This document shows positions 8,999 through 17,799 of a stretch of DNA of 64,000 bases, piece after piece. Numbering within the stretch: the first letter of the stretch is position 1; every line of letters starts with the position of its first letter. Under the pieces are notes generated by a model. The model was given only the letters and a program-made list of their open reading frames with translations, made no database searches and was not told the DNA's origin. Origin of the DNA: Betaproteobacteria bacterium SCN2 (GTDB taxonomy: Bacteria; Pseudomonadota; Gammaproteobacteria; Burkholderiales; Thiobacillaceae); contig WBSG01000003.1 of the NCBI GenBank assembly GCA_008923285.1, forward strand, positions 62,001 to 126,000. Reading direction: 5' to 3'. The translations under genes and the position numbers were made by a program.

Positions 8999-10103
8999 AT
9001 GGAAGCAGAAGTTCTCAACCAGATCGAAGGGAAGCTCGCGGACCTCGCCGACCGCGCGCGCTCCCTGAGGGGGTATCTTTGACTACGACGCCAGGAAAGC
9101 GCGTCTCGAAGAAGTCGTAAAGCTCGCCGAAGATCCCGGCCTGTGGGATGACCCCAAGAAGGCCCAGGACATCGGACGCGAGCGCAAGAGCCTGGAGGAC
9201 GTGGTCCTCAACCTCGACCAGATCGCACAGGGACTCGCCGATGCGGGCGAACTGTTCGAGATGGCCAGGGCCGAGGATGACGAGGACACCCTCAACGCGG
9301 TGATCGCCGACGTGGATACGATCGAGGAGAAGGTATCCGCCCTGGAGTTCCGCCGCATGTTCTCCAACCCGGCCGACCCCAACAACTGCTTCATCGACAT
9401 CCAGGCCGGCGCCGGCGGCACCGAGGCCTGCGACTGGGCGTCCATGCTGCTGCGCCAGTACCTGCGCTATGCCGAACGCAAGGGCTTCAAGACCGAGGTG
9501 CTGGAAGAATCCGAGGGTGACGTCGCCGGCATCCGCTCGGCCAGCATCAAGATCGAGGGCGAGTACGCCTACGGCTACCTGCGCACCGAAACCGGCGTGC
9601 ACCGCCTGGTGCGCAAATCGCCGTTCGACTCCTCCGGCGGCCGCCACACCAGCTTCGCCAGCGTGTTCGTCTACCCCGAAGTGGACGAGTCGATCGAGGT
9701 CGACATCAACCCCGCCGACCTGCGCGTGGACACCTACCGCGCTTCCGGCGCCGGCGGCCAGCACATCAACAAGACCGACTCGGCGGTGCGCATCACCCAC
9801 CTGCCTTCCGGCATCGTGGTGCAGTGCCAGAACGACCGCTCGCAGCACAAGAACCGCGCCGAGGCGATGTCGATGCTGAAGTCGAAGCTCTACGAAGCGG
9901 AACTGCGCAAGCGCCAGGCCGAGCAGGACAAGCTGGAAGCGGGCAAGTCGGACGTGGGCTGGGGCCACCAGATCCGCTCCTACGTGCTGGACAATTCCCG
10001 CATCAAGGACTTGCGCACCAACGTCGAAATTTCCAATACACAAAAAGTGCTGGACGGCGACCTCGACGCCTTCATCGAAGCCAGCCTCAAGCAGGGAGTC
10101 TAA
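8999..10103 (+). CDS. prfB: Peptide chain release factor 2 (programmed +1 frameshift)
   Basis: Release factor RF2, which recognises UGA and UAA and triggers peptidyl-tRNA hydrolysis. Translation starts at ATG 8999, reaches an in-frame UGA after 27 codons (9080-9082), and resumes in the +1 frame at GAC 9081, giving about 367 residues. The SPF anticodon-like tripeptide lies at about residues 207-209 and the catalytic G-G-Q at 252-254 of the shifted product. An ORF caller sees only the downstream part from 9201, so the 5' exon-like segment is easily missed. It is followed 2 nt later by lysS, the classical prfB-lysS pair. Confidence 0.97.
9068..9083 (+). promoter_or_regulatory. RF2 autoregulatory +1 frameshift site
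   Basis: AGGGGGT (internal Shine-Dalgarno) is followed by ATCTTTGAC: the ribosome pauses at CUU UGA and slips one base forward when RF2 is scarce. The spacing and slippery CUUUGAC match the known bacterial prfB site. Confidence 0.97.
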
Positions 10104-10105
10104 GA

Positions 10106-11620
10106 ATGAGCGAGGATATCCAGGCCATCGTTGCCGCTGACGACAACCAGATCATCAGCGAGCGCCGCGAGAAGCTGGCCCGCCTGCGCGAGGCCGGCCC
10201 CGCCTTCCCCAACGATTTCGAGCGCGTGCACTATGCCGGCGACTTGCAGGCGCAGTACGGACATCTCGACAAGGCCGAACTCGAAACACGGAACATCGAG
10301 GTGCAACTCGGCGGCCGCATGATGCTCAAGCGCGTCATGGGCAAGGCGAGCTTCGCCACCCTGCAGGACATGAGCGGCCGCATCCAGGTCTACGTCTCCA
10401 ACGACGTCACCGGCGAGGCCGCGCACGACGCCTTCAAGCACTGGGACCTCGGCGACATCCTGGGCGTCTCCGGCAGCCTGTTCAAGACCAACAAGGGCGA
10501 GCTGACCGTCAACGCCAGGTCGATCCGCCTGCTCAGCAAGTCGCTGCGCCCGCTGCCGGAAAAATTCCACGGCCTCACCGACCAGGAGCAAAAGTACCGC
10601 CAGCGCTACGTCGACATGATCATGGCCGAGGAAACCCGCAAGACCTTCCTCACGCGTTCGAAGATCATCCAGGCCATCCGCAGCTTCATGACCGGCCACG
10701 GCTTCCTGGAAGTGGAAACGCCGATGATGCACCCCATCCCCGGCGGCGCCGCGGCCAAACCCTTCATGACCCACCACAACGCGCTCGACATGCAGCTGTT
10801 CCTGCGCATCGCGCCCGAGTTGTACCTGAAACGGCTGGTAGTCGGCGGCTTCGAGAAGGTGTTCGAGATCAACCGCAACTTCAGGAATGAAGGCCTGTCC
10901 ACGCGGCACAATCCCGAGTTCACCATGATGGAGTTCTACGAGGCCTACCGCGACTACCGCTACCTCATGGACTTCACCGAAAGCATCATCCGCGATGCCG
11001 CCATCGCCGCCACCGGCAGCGCCATCGTTGAATATCAGGGCCAGAGCATCGACCTGTCCAGACCCTTCGACCGCCTCACGATTACCGGGGCCATCAAGAA
11101 ATACCATCCCGAAACCACGGACGAGCAACTGAACAGCCGCGACTGGCTGATCGAGCAGTTCCACCTGCGCAAGGCCGCGTACAAGAAGCACGACGGTCTC
11201 GGCGGCCTGCAACTCACCTACTTCGAGGAAACCACCGAAGCCCTGCTGGTGCAGCCGACCTTCATCATCGACTACCCGGCCGAAGTCTCGCCGCTGGCGC
11301 GCCGCTCCGACAAGCAGCCCGACATCACCGAGCGCTTCGAACTGTTCATCACCGGGCGCGAAATGGCCAACGGCTTCTCGGAACTGAACGACCCCGAAGA
11401 CCAGGCCAACCGTTTCCTGGAACAGGTCAAGGCCAAGGAAGCCGGCGACGAAGAAGCCATGTACTACGACGCCGACTTCATCCGCGCCCTGGAATACGGC
11501 CTCCCGCCCACCGGCGGCTGCGGCATCGGCATCGACCGCCTGGTCATGCTGCTGACCGATTCTCCTTCCATTCGCGATGTGATCCTGTTCCCGCACATGC
11601 GGCCTGAACAAACGTCCTGA
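10106..11620 (+). CDS. lysS: Lysyl-tRNA synthetase (class II)
   Basis: 504-residue class II LysRS that charges tRNA-Lys. An N-terminal OB-fold anticodon-binding domain (about residues 60-160) precedes the class II catalytic core. Motif 2 is visible as [11 protein letters not shown], with the [11 protein letters not shown] block, and motif 3 as [12 protein letters not shown]. The ATG at 10106 follows a GGGAG ribosome site inside the prfB end, and the two genes are surely co-transcribed. The length and all signatures are standard. A palindromic repeat lies immediately downstream. Confidence 0.98.
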   Translation: MSEDIQAIVAADDNQIISERREKLARLREAGPAFPNDFERVHYAGDLQAQYGHLDKAELETRNIEVQLGGRMMLKRVMGKASFATLQDMSGRIQVYVSNDVTGEAAHDAFKHWDLGDILGVSGSLFKTNKGELTVNARSIRLLSKSLRPLPEKFHGLTDQEQKYRQRYVDMIMAEETRKTFLTRSKIIQAIRSFMTGHGFLEVETPMMHPIPGGAAAKPFMTHHNALDMQLFLRIAPELYLKRLVVGGFEKVFEINRNFRNEGLSTRHNPEFTMMEFYEAYRDYRYLMDFTESIIRDAAIAATGSAIVEYQGQSIDLSRPFDRLTITGAIKKYHPETTDEQLNSRDWLIEQFHLRKAAYKKHDGLGGLQLTYFEETTEALLVQPTFIIDYPAEVSPLARRSDKQPDITERFELFITGREMANGFSELNDPEDQANRFLEQVKAKEAGDEEAMYYDADFIRALEYGLPPTGGCGIGIDRLVMLLTDSPSIRDVILFPHMRPEQTS

Positions 11621-11633
11621 CAGACAGGTCACA

Positions 11634-11721
11634 GCAAGCATTTACAGGTAGGTATGGGAGGTTAAGGGAGGAATCAAAGGAAAATCCTCCCTTGCCTCTC
11701 CTGCCTCACTGTTAATCTTTT
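11634..11721 (+). repeat. Dispersed palindromic intergenic repeat, copy 2
   Basis: Same orientation as copy 3: both share GCAAGCATTTACAGG, then AAGGGAGG (11664-11671) paired with CCTCCCTT (11686-11693), then a TGCCT...CTGTTA-like right side. It occupies almost all of the 107-nt gap between the lysS stop and the mnmC start, so it could supply a hairpin in the readthrough transcript. The arms are more diverged than in copies 1 and 3. Confidence 0.75.
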
Positions 11722-11727
11722 ACTGCC

Positions 11728-13614
11728 ATGCCTATCACGCCCGGTGAAATCGCCTTTGCAGAGAACGGCATCCCCGCCAGCCCGGCATACGGCGACATCT
11801 ACCACAGCGCAGACGGCGGTCTGCAGCAGGCACGCAGCGTGTTCCTGCAAGGCTGCAAGCTGCCTCAGGCCTGGCAGGACGTGAATCGCTTCGTCATCCT
11901 GGAAACCGGCTTCGGTCTGGGGCTGAATTTCCTCGCCACCTGGCAGGCATTCCGCGAACACCCTGGGCATTGCAGCCGCCTGCATTTCATCTCTGTCGAA
12001 AAACACCCGCTGTCAAAAGACACGCTGGCACGCTGCCATGCAGCCTGGCCCGAGCTATCGGAGCTCGCGCAACAACTGCGTGAACAATGGCCGCTGCTGG
12101 TGGCGGGCTACCACCATCTGCAATTCGATGACGGACGCGTACAGCTGACGCTGATCTTCGACGACGCCGAAACCGCGCTGAAACAACTGGAAGCCAAGGC
12201 CGACGCGATCTACCTCGACGGCTTTTCCCCGGCGAAGAACCCGGACATCTGGTCGCCGGCATTGCTCGCGCAGTTCAGGCACCTCGCCAGCCCCGGCGCG
12301 CGGCTGTCCACCTGGTGCGTGGCCGGCAAGGTGCGCCAGGCCCTGCAGGCAGCCGGCTTCGAAGTCGAACGCAGGCCCGGCTTCGGCCACAAGAAGGAAA
12401 GGCTGGAAGCGCGCTTTGCCCAAGCCTCCGCCCACCGTCCGCAGCCGCCGCCGGCCAAAACCGCCGCCATCATCGGCGCCGGCATCGCCGGCAGCGCCCT
12501 CGCCCATGCCCTGTGCAAGCGCGGCTTCCAGGTCATCCTGATCGAGCGTCATCCGCATCCCGCCATGGGTGCCTCCGGCAACCCTGCGGGTGTAGTGCGC
12601 CCGCAACTGGCGCTGGACGACAGTTTCAACGGCCGGCTTTCGCGCCAGTGTTTTCTGCACACCGTAAGGCTGGTCTCCGCTTCCTCCCATTCGTCTCAGG
12701 CCTCACATGCCTTCGATGGCGTGCTGCAACTCGCACGCGACGAAGCAAACGCCGCGCACATGCAGGCCATGCTGGCCGCGCATGCTTATCCCGGTGAATT
12801 CGCGCGCTGGGTTACGCAGGACGAAGCCAGCGACCTCGCCGGCGTGCCGGTCGCCGCGGCCGGCATTCATTTCCCGCACGGCGGCTGGATGGCTGGGCCG
12901 CGTGTGTGCCCGGCCTCGCTGGATGCCTGCGGTGCATCGCTCACCCGGCGCTTCATGCACGCCGCAACGAGGCTGGAACGGACGCCAGACGGCTGGCGCG
13001 TGTGGGATGAAGGCAGGCTGCTCGCTGAAACGTCGACTGTGATCCTGGCCGGCGCGCACGAAGCAATAAAATTCGCGAACTTGCCGCTCACCCCCGTGCG
13101 CGGCCAGGTCACGACCCTGTCCGACGGCAGCCTGCCCGGCCTGAATCTCCCAGTCACGCGCGAGGGTTATGTGCTGCCGACGGTGCACGGCATCGGCAAC
13201 ATCGGCGCGAGCTTCGGCTTCGACGACGACCCGGTCCCGCGCGAAAGCGACCAGGCGTCCAACATCGAGCGGCTGTCGCGCCTGCTGCAACACCCGCCGA
13301 CGCTGGCGGTCAGTCCGCTCGGAGCCCGCGTGAGTTTCCGCGCCGCCACGCCGGACCGCCTGCCCTTTGCCGGCGCGATCGCGGACGACAGCATCGACAT
13401 CCGGGCGGAAACGCCGCTTGCCGGCATCAGGCGCCAGCCGGGACTCTTTGCCCTGACCGGCCTCGGTGCGCGCGGCCTGGTGTGGGGCCCCTTCCTGGCC
13501 GAGGCCCTGGCAGCTAGACTGGACCATGAACCCTGGCAATTGCCGCGCGACCTGTGGCAGGCCATCGATCCGGCCCGCTTCCTGTTGCGCGAAGCCAGAC
13601 GAAAAAGAGCCTGA
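11728..13614 (+). CDS. mnmC: Bifunctional tRNA mnm5s2U34 methyltransferase / FAD-dependent oxidoreductase
   Basis: 628-residue fusion enzyme finishing 5-methylaminomethyl-2-thiouridine at the tRNA wobble position. The N-terminal half (about residues 1-235) is the SAM methyltransferase, with E-T-G-F-G-L-G-L-N-F at about 52-61 and the Y-L-D-G-F-S-P-A-K-N-P motif. The C-terminal half is the DAO-type FAD oxidoreductase, with G-A-G-I-A-G at 250-255. Length matches E. coli MnmC. It lies between repeat copies 2 and 3; its neighbours prfB, lysS and mnmC are all translation functions. Some residues between the two domains are Ala/Gln/Pro-rich, as expected of a linker. Confidence 0.95.
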   Translation: MPITPGEIAFAENGIPASPAYGDIYHSADGGLQQARSVFLQGCKLPQAWQDVNRFVILETGFGLGLNFLATWQAFREHPGHCSRLHFISVEKHPLSKDTLARCHAAWPELSELAQQLREQWPLLVAGYHHLQFDDGRVQLTLIFDDAETALKQLEAKADAIYLDGFSPAKNPDIWSPALLAQFRHLASPGARLSTWCVAGKVRQALQAAGFEVERRPGFGHKKERLEARFAQASAHRPQPPPAKTAAIIGAGIAGSALAHALCKRGFQVILIERHPHPAMGASGNPAGVVRPQLALDDSFNGRLSRQCFLHTVRLVSASSHSSQASHAFDGVLQLARDEANAAHMQAMLAAHAYPGEFARWVTQDEASDLAGVPVAAAGIHFPHGGWMAGPRVCPASLDACGASLTRRFMHAATRLERTPDGWRVWDEGRLLAETSTVILAGAHEAIKFANLPLTPVRGQVTTLSDGSLPGLNLPVTREGYVLPTVHGIGNIGASFGFDDDPVPRESDQASNIERLSRLLQHPPTLAVSPLGARVSFRAATPDRLPFAGAIADDSIDIRAETPLAGIRRQPGLFALTGLGARGLVWGPFLAEALAARLDHEPWQLPRDLWQAIDPARFLLREARRKRA

Positions 13615-13733
13615 CGCAGAGAAAACCTGCAAGCATTTACAGGGAGGTGCAGGAAGATAAGGGAGGGAAACTGGTATTACTCCCTTGCCTCCCTTAATCT
13701 CTCTGTTATCGAATTTCTCTACGCCTTTGCGTC
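13613..13733 (-). repeat. Dispersed palindromic intergenic repeat, copy 3 (most complete)
   Basis: This 121-bp element has imperfect terminal inverted repeats: GACGCAGAGAAAA at 13613-13625, and at the right end the reverse complement of GACGCAAAGGCGTAGAGAAA ending at 13733. Read on the minus strand, its ATTCGATAACAGAGAG-(A/G)TTAAGGGAGGCAAGGGAGTAA portion (about 40 bp) is nearly identical to copy 1. The inner stem is AAGGGAGG with its complement near 13688-13695. It starts inside the mnmC stop codon and ends 5 nt before the copA start, so it also forms the leader of copA. Confidence 0.8.
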
Positions 13734-13738
13734 AAAAG

Positions 13739-16105
13739 ATGGTTGAAATGGAAACAAAGCAATCACTTTCCCTTCCCGTTTCCGGCATGACCTGCGCGTC
13801 CTGCTCGACGCGCCTGGAAAAGCAGTTGAACAAGCTGCCCGGCGTGGAGGCGGCGGTGAACCTGGCGAACGAGACCGCCACCATCCGTTTCCGCACTGCC
13901 GAGACCACCTCGGCGCAGATACTCGACACCATCCGCAAGACCGGCTTCGACGTGCCGCCGCGCCATGTAATGCTGAAGATTTCCGGCATGACCTGCGCCT
14001 CCTGCGCGGCGCGCATCGAGAACGTGGTCAACAGGCAGCCGGGCATGGACATCGCGGTCAACCTCGCCTCGGAAACCGCGCGCGCCGTGCTGCAGCCGGG
14101 CACTGAAGTCGGCGACCTCATCGATGCCATCAGCAAAACCGGCTACGGCGCCGAAGTCTGGGACGAGAAGAACCGCGAGGAAGCGCGCGCACGCGATGCA
14201 AAAACAGCATGGAAGGAATGGCTGGTGTTCTGGGGCGCGGTCGTCCTCACCCTGCCGCTCGTGGCCGGCATGTTCGCGCCCAGCCACGAATGGCTGCCGC
14301 GCTGGCTGCAGTTCCTGCTCGCCACGCCCGTGCAGTTCATCGCCGGCTGGCGCTTCTATCGCGGCGGCTTCAACGCCCTGCGCGGCGGCGGCGCCAACAT
14401 GGACGTGCTGGTGGCACTCGGCACCAGCATGGCCTGGGGGCTCAGCGCTGTCGTCACCTTCATGGGCCTGCACGCGCAGCCGGTGTATTTCGAGGCGGGC
14501 GCCGCGGTCATCACCCTGGTTCGCCTGGGCAAGCTGCTGGAGGCGAGCGCCAAGCGCAAGACCCTCGACGCCATCGAAAAACTGCTGGCGCTGACGCCGC
14601 AAACCGCGTGGGTGCAAAGGAACGGTGAATTCGTCGAAACCTCCATCGCCGACATCAAGGCCGGCGACCGCGTGCGGGTACGTCCCGGCGAGCGCGTGCC
14701 GGTCGACGGCACAGTGGAGTCCGGCGAATCCGAGATCGAGGAAGCCGCGCTCTCCGGCGAATCGCTGCCGGTGCTGAAGCGCAGCGGCGACAAGGTCTTT
14801 GCCGCCACCCAGAACACCCTGGGCACGCTGGTCATCCACGCCACCGGCGTCGGCGAGCACACCCGCATCGCCGAGATCATCCGCCTGACCGAAGCGGCGC
14901 AGGGTTCCAAGGCGCCGATCCAGAAACTGGCCGACCAGGTCTCCGGCGTTTTCGTGCCGGTGGTCATCGTCATCGCGCTCATTACCCTCGTCGCCAGCGG
15001 CCTGTGGCTGGGCGACTGGAGCGAAGCCCTGATCCGCGCCGTCACTGTGCTGGTGATCGCCTGCCCCTGTGCGCTGGGGCTCGCCACCCCGGCCGCGATC
15101 ATGGCCGGCACCGGCTGGGGCGCGCAGTACGGCATACTGTTCCGCAACGCCGAGGCGCTGGAAACCGCGGGCCGGCTCGATACCCTGGCGGTGGACAAGA
15201 CCGGTACCCTGACCACCGGCGAATTCGGCCTCTCGCTCATGAGTCCTGCGCCGGGCGTGAGCGAGGACAGCCTGCTCGCCACCGCTGCCTGCCTCGAACA
15301 AGGCTCGGAGCACCCGCTCGCCCGGGCCATCGTCAAGGCCGCGCAGCAACGCGGGCTCGCCCTCGAACCGGTCGAGCAGTTCGTCGCCCTGCCCGGCCAG
15401 GGGGTGTGCGGCAATATCGCAGGCGAGGCAGCGCTCGCCGGCACCGCCGATTTTCTGCAGGCAAGAAACCTGCGCCTCGCCGCGCACACCCACGTCGAAG
15501 CCGCCACCCCCATCCTGGTTGCGCGCAGCGGCCAGTATCTCGGCACGCTGTGGCTCACCGACACCCTGCGCAGCAACACGCCGCAATCCCTGCAAACCCT
15601 GCGCGACATGGGCGTGGAAGTGGTGATGCTGACCGGCGATCACGAATCCGCCGCACGCGCGGTGGCGGAAAAACTCGGCATCCAGGATTTTCATGCGCGC
15701 CAGGCGCCGCAGGACAAGGCCGCCGCCGTCAGGCGCCTGCAGGACATGGGCAAGAAAGTGGGCATGGCTGGCGACGGCATCAACGACGCCCCCGCGCTGG
15801 CGCAGGCCGACGCCAGCTTCGCCATGGGCATGGGCACCGACATCGCCAAGGAAACCGCCGACATCACGCTGGCGCGCCATGACCTCGCGGGCCTGGCCGA
15901 GGCCGTCGCGCTGTCCCGCGCGACCCTGAAGAAGATCAGGCAGAACCTGTTCTTCGCCTTCGTCTACAACGTGCTGGGCATCCCGCTCGCCGCGCTGGGG
16001 CTGCTAAGCCCGGTGTTTGCCGGCGCGGCGATGGCGATGAGTTCGGTGTCGGTAGTGACGAACGCCTTGCTGCTCAGGAAGCGCAGGCCGCTTGAAAAAC
16101 AGTGA
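13739..16105 (+). CDS. copA: Copper-translocating P-type ATPase (two HMA domains)
   Basis: P1B-type ATPase of 788 residues that exports Cu(I) at the cytoplasmic membrane. Two N-terminal HMA domains carry G-M-T-C-A-S-C (cysteines at 19/22 and 86/89). The membrane metal site is C442-P-C444, the phosphorylation site D486-K-T-G, and the hinge G-D-G-I-N-D-A-P is near the end. The start at 13739 is the first ATG after repeat copy 3; an alternative ATG lies at 13748, and neither has a strong ribosome site. The frame also runs upstream into the repeat, which I do not consider coding. It converges end to end with the small gene at 16106. Copper supply or resistance fits a denitrifier. Confidence 0.95.
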   Translation: MVEMETKQSLSLPVSGMTCASCSTRLEKQLNKLPGVEAAVNLANETATIRFRTAETTSAQILDTIRKTGFDVPPRHVMLKISGMTCASCAARIENVVNRQPGMDIAVNLASETARAVLQPGTEVGDLIDAISKTGYGAEVWDEKNREEARARDAKTAWKEWLVFWGAVVLTLPLVAGMFAPSHEWLPRWLQFLLATPVQFIAGWRFYRGGFNALRGGGANMDVLVALGTSMAWGLSAVVTFMGLHAQPVYFEAGAAVITLVRLGKLLEASAKRKTLDAIEKLLALTPQTAWVQRNGEFVETSIADIKAGDRVRVRPGERVPVDGTVESGESEIEEAALSGESLPVLKRSGDKVFAATQNTLGTLVIHATGVGEHTRIAEIIRLTEAAQGSKAPIQKLADQVSGVFVPVVIVIALITLVASGLWLGDWSEALIRAVTVLVIACPCALGLATPAAIMAGTGWGAQYGILFRNAEALETAGRLDTLAVDKTGTLTTGEFGLSLMSPAPGVSEDSLLATAACLEQGSEHPLARAIVKAAQQRGLALEPVEQFVALPGQGVCGNIAGEAALAGTADFLQARNLRLAAHTHVEAATPILVARSGQYLGTLWLTDTLRSNTPQSLQTLRDMGVEVVMLTGDHESAARAVAEKLGIQDFHARQAPQDKAAAVRRLQDMGKKVGMAGDGINDAPALAQADASFAMGMGTDIAKETADITLARHDLAGLAEAVALSRATLKKIRQNLFFAFVYNVLGIPLAALGLLSPVFAGAAMAMSSVSVVTNALLLRKRRPLEKQ

Positions 16106-16351
16106 TCAGATGCGCTGGTCCGACTGCGTCCACACATCCCCCACCGTCTGAACCTCGAGCAGGCCGTGGAGCATGAGCAGTTCCGCGCCGACATCGGCCG
16201 GGAATCCCTGGCGTCCGCCGCGCTGGTCGTAAATCAGACTTTCCAGGTAGGCGGTGCAGCCGGCTTTGCCCCAGCATTCGCAAAGCGCCTGTGCGATGCG
16301 CGGGAATTTTTCCTCGAGGGCCGATCGGCCGGACTCGTCGCTGGCGTCCAT
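16106..16351 (-). CDS. Small conserved-looking protein of the flagellar operon, function unknown
   Basis: 81-residue acidic-to-neutral protein without signal peptide or membrane segment. It has F-P-R-I-A-Q-A-L-C near residue 16, a C-W-G-K-A-G-C pair of cysteines near 25-31, and an R-Q-G-F-P-A-D-V segment near 47. It begins 19 nt after the fliA stop on the same strand and ends base-to-base against the copA stop, so it is likely the last gene of the flhB-fliA operon. I recognise the general look of short uncharacterised betaproteobacterial proteins with an R-x-G-F-P motif but cannot assign a function. No strong Shine-Dalgarno precedes the ATG. Confidence 0.65.
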   Translation of the reverse strand: MDASDESGRSALEEKFPRIAQALCECWGKAGCTAYLESLIYDQRGGRQGFPADVGAELLMLHGLLEVQTVGDVWTQSDQRI

Positions 16352-16370
16352 GGGGCCGTGAAAACGCCGT

Positions 16371-17096
16371 TCAGGACTTCCAGGGCTTCATCTTGGCGCG
16401 AAGCCGCGCCACTGCCTGGGAATGCAACTGGCAGATGCGCGATTCGGAAACGCCCATCACCGCGCCGATTTCCTTGAGGTTCATGTCCTGCTCGTAGTAC
16501 ATGCCCATCAGGTTCTTCTCGCGCTCGGGCAAGTCTTCGATGGCCTGGATCAGCCCCTTGCGGAAGCCGTCGTCTTCCAGCAGCGAAAGCGGATCGGACA
16601 CATCGTCGACCAGGTAGCGCTCGAGAAAATCGCTGCTTTCCTCGTCGGAAAAATCCTCGTAATACAGCAACTGGTTGCCTTTGACGTCGCCCAGCATGCT
16701 CTGGTAGTCGGCGAGGGAGATGCCCATTTCCGCCGAAATTTCCAGTTCGGTCGGCGGCCGCCCGTGGCGCTGGGCCAGCTTGTTGATGGCGCTCTCGATC
16801 TGGCGCGACTTCTGGCGGATATGACGCGGCAGCCAGTCGGCATCGCGCAGGTCGTCAAGCATGGCGCCGCGGATTCTCTGCGTGGCATAGGATTCGAATT
16901 GAGCCCCCTGACTGCCGTCGAAGCGGCTCACCGCATCCATCAGGCCGATCAGGCCGACCTGAATGAGATCGTCTACTTCGACACTGGCCGGCAGCCGCGC
17001 CATCATGTGATAGGCAATGCGTTTCACCAGCGGCAGGTACTGCCGGATTACATCATCGTTGGTAGACTTCTTCTGCACTGTTGCTACAGCCCCCAT
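16371..17096 (-). CDS. fliA: RNA polymerase sigma-28 factor for flagellar class III genes
   Basis: 241-residue sigma factor that directs transcription of late flagellar and chemotaxis genes. Region 2 (V-K-R-I-A-Y-H-M-M-A-R-L-P and D-L-I-Q-V-G-L-I-G-L-M-D-A), region 3 (A-T-Q-R-I-R-G-A-M-L-D-D-L-R) and a region 4 helix-turn-helix (L-K-E-I-G-A-V-M-G-V-S-E-S-R-I-C-Q) are all present. I chose the start at 17096: GAAGGTGG precedes it and the length matches E. coli FliA (239). This start overlaps the end of the FlhG-like gene by 44 nt. An in-frame ATG at 17138 would add 14 residues. Confidence 0.96.
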   Translation of the reverse strand: MGAVATVQKKSTNDDVIRQYLPLVKRIAYHMMARLPASVEVDDLIQVGLIGLMDAVSRFDGSQGAQFESYATQRIRGAMLDDLRDADWLPRHIRQKSRQIESAINKLAQRHGRPPTELEISAEMGISLADYQSMLGDVKGNQLLYYEDFSDEESSDFLERYLVDDVSDPLSLLEDDGFRKGLIQAIEDLPEREKNLMGMYYEQDMNLKEIGAVMGVSESRICQLHSQAVARLRAKMKPWKS

Positions 17097-17799
17097 GCGC
17101 CACCTTCGGTTGGTCGTTTTGCATGATTCTAGACACAACCCATGTCAAATTGGGCCCGATAGTTAATGTGTTACTTGAAGTTTCTGGTCTTCTGTTGTCA
17201 ATTTGACACACTTCTGCCCTGGCCTGGCAGACCTCTGCAGTCTGGTTCAGGAAATGTCTGGTTGCCCGCGCTGCCCGATCCGCCGTTTCTCCCAGGAACA
17301 ACAGGCGGGACGGCGATGGCGTGGCGGCCAGGGCCTTGGCCAGCGCATAGCCAGCCTCGGCATCCCGCTTTCCAAGCAGGACGACGAGGGTTTGCGGTGT
17401 GAAGCGGTCGAGCGGCGCCCTGGTCGTGGTGAAGCGTCCGCCGTCGAACAGCAGAAAGCCGCAAGCACGACTGTCTCCGGCCGCCCGCACCAGCGCTGCA
17501 TCGCCCGCCAGCACGCCGGGCGCGTGAATCAGCCCGCAGGCGCCTGCGCGGATGACCTGCCGCGACAGGGCCAAATCCGCACGCCAGGGCAGCAACGGAC
17601 GACAGCCGAGCCTGTCGGCAATCCTGCCTGCCACCGCATCCACCAGCCAGACCGGCCGGCCATCTTCGCGCGACAGGCGGTTTGCCAGCGCCTGGGCGAA
17701 CTCACCTTCATCCGCGGCCGTGGGACCGGCCAACACGCTGACGACGCGCGTGCCCTGACTCGAAAACAGCCGCCGCAAGCCCTGCGCCTGGTGCGGCAT
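17053..17799 (-). CDS. flhG: FlhG/FleN-like MinD-family protein without a P-loop
   Basis: 248-residue protein in the flhG position between flhF and fliA. The N-terminal H-Q-A-Q-G-L-R-R-L-F (residues 3-12) matches the Q-A-x-x-L-R helix by which FlhG stimulates the FlhF GTPase. Where MinD/FlhG proteins have K-G-G-V-G-K-T, this one has A-G-P-T-A-A-D-E-G (24-32): the Walker A lysines and the GKT are gone. The later V-W-L-V-D-A segment still resembles the switch strand. It overlaps flhF by 1 nt and fliA by 44 nt. FlhG normally limits flagellar number; this copy probably cannot hydrolyse ATP. Identity rests on position and the N-terminal motif. Confidence 0.8.
   Translation of the reverse strand: MPHQAQGLRRLFSSQGTRVVSVLAGPTAADEGEFAQALANRLSREDGRPVWLVDAVAGRIADRLGCRPLLPWRADLALSRQVIRAGACGLIHAPGVLAGDAALVRAAGDSRACGFLLFDGGRFTTTRAPLDRFTPQTLVVLLGKRDAEAGYALAKALAATPSPSRLLFLGETADRAARATRHFLNQTAEVCQARAEVCQIDNRRPETSSNTLTIGPNLTWVVSRIMQNDQPKVAHGGCSNSAEEVYQR

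Noticed and set aside
9080-9082. In-frame TGA near the prfB start as evidence of a pseudogene
   Set aside because: The stop is inside the canonical RF2 frameshift site.
5875-13733. CRISPR array or IS element from the AAGGGAGG repeats
   Set aside because: Copies are kilobases apart, inverted and without spacers, transposase or cas genes.
13685-13738. Longer CopA N terminus starting at 13685
   Set aside because: This part is translated repeat copy 3; copy 1 gives a similar peptide in an unrelated place.
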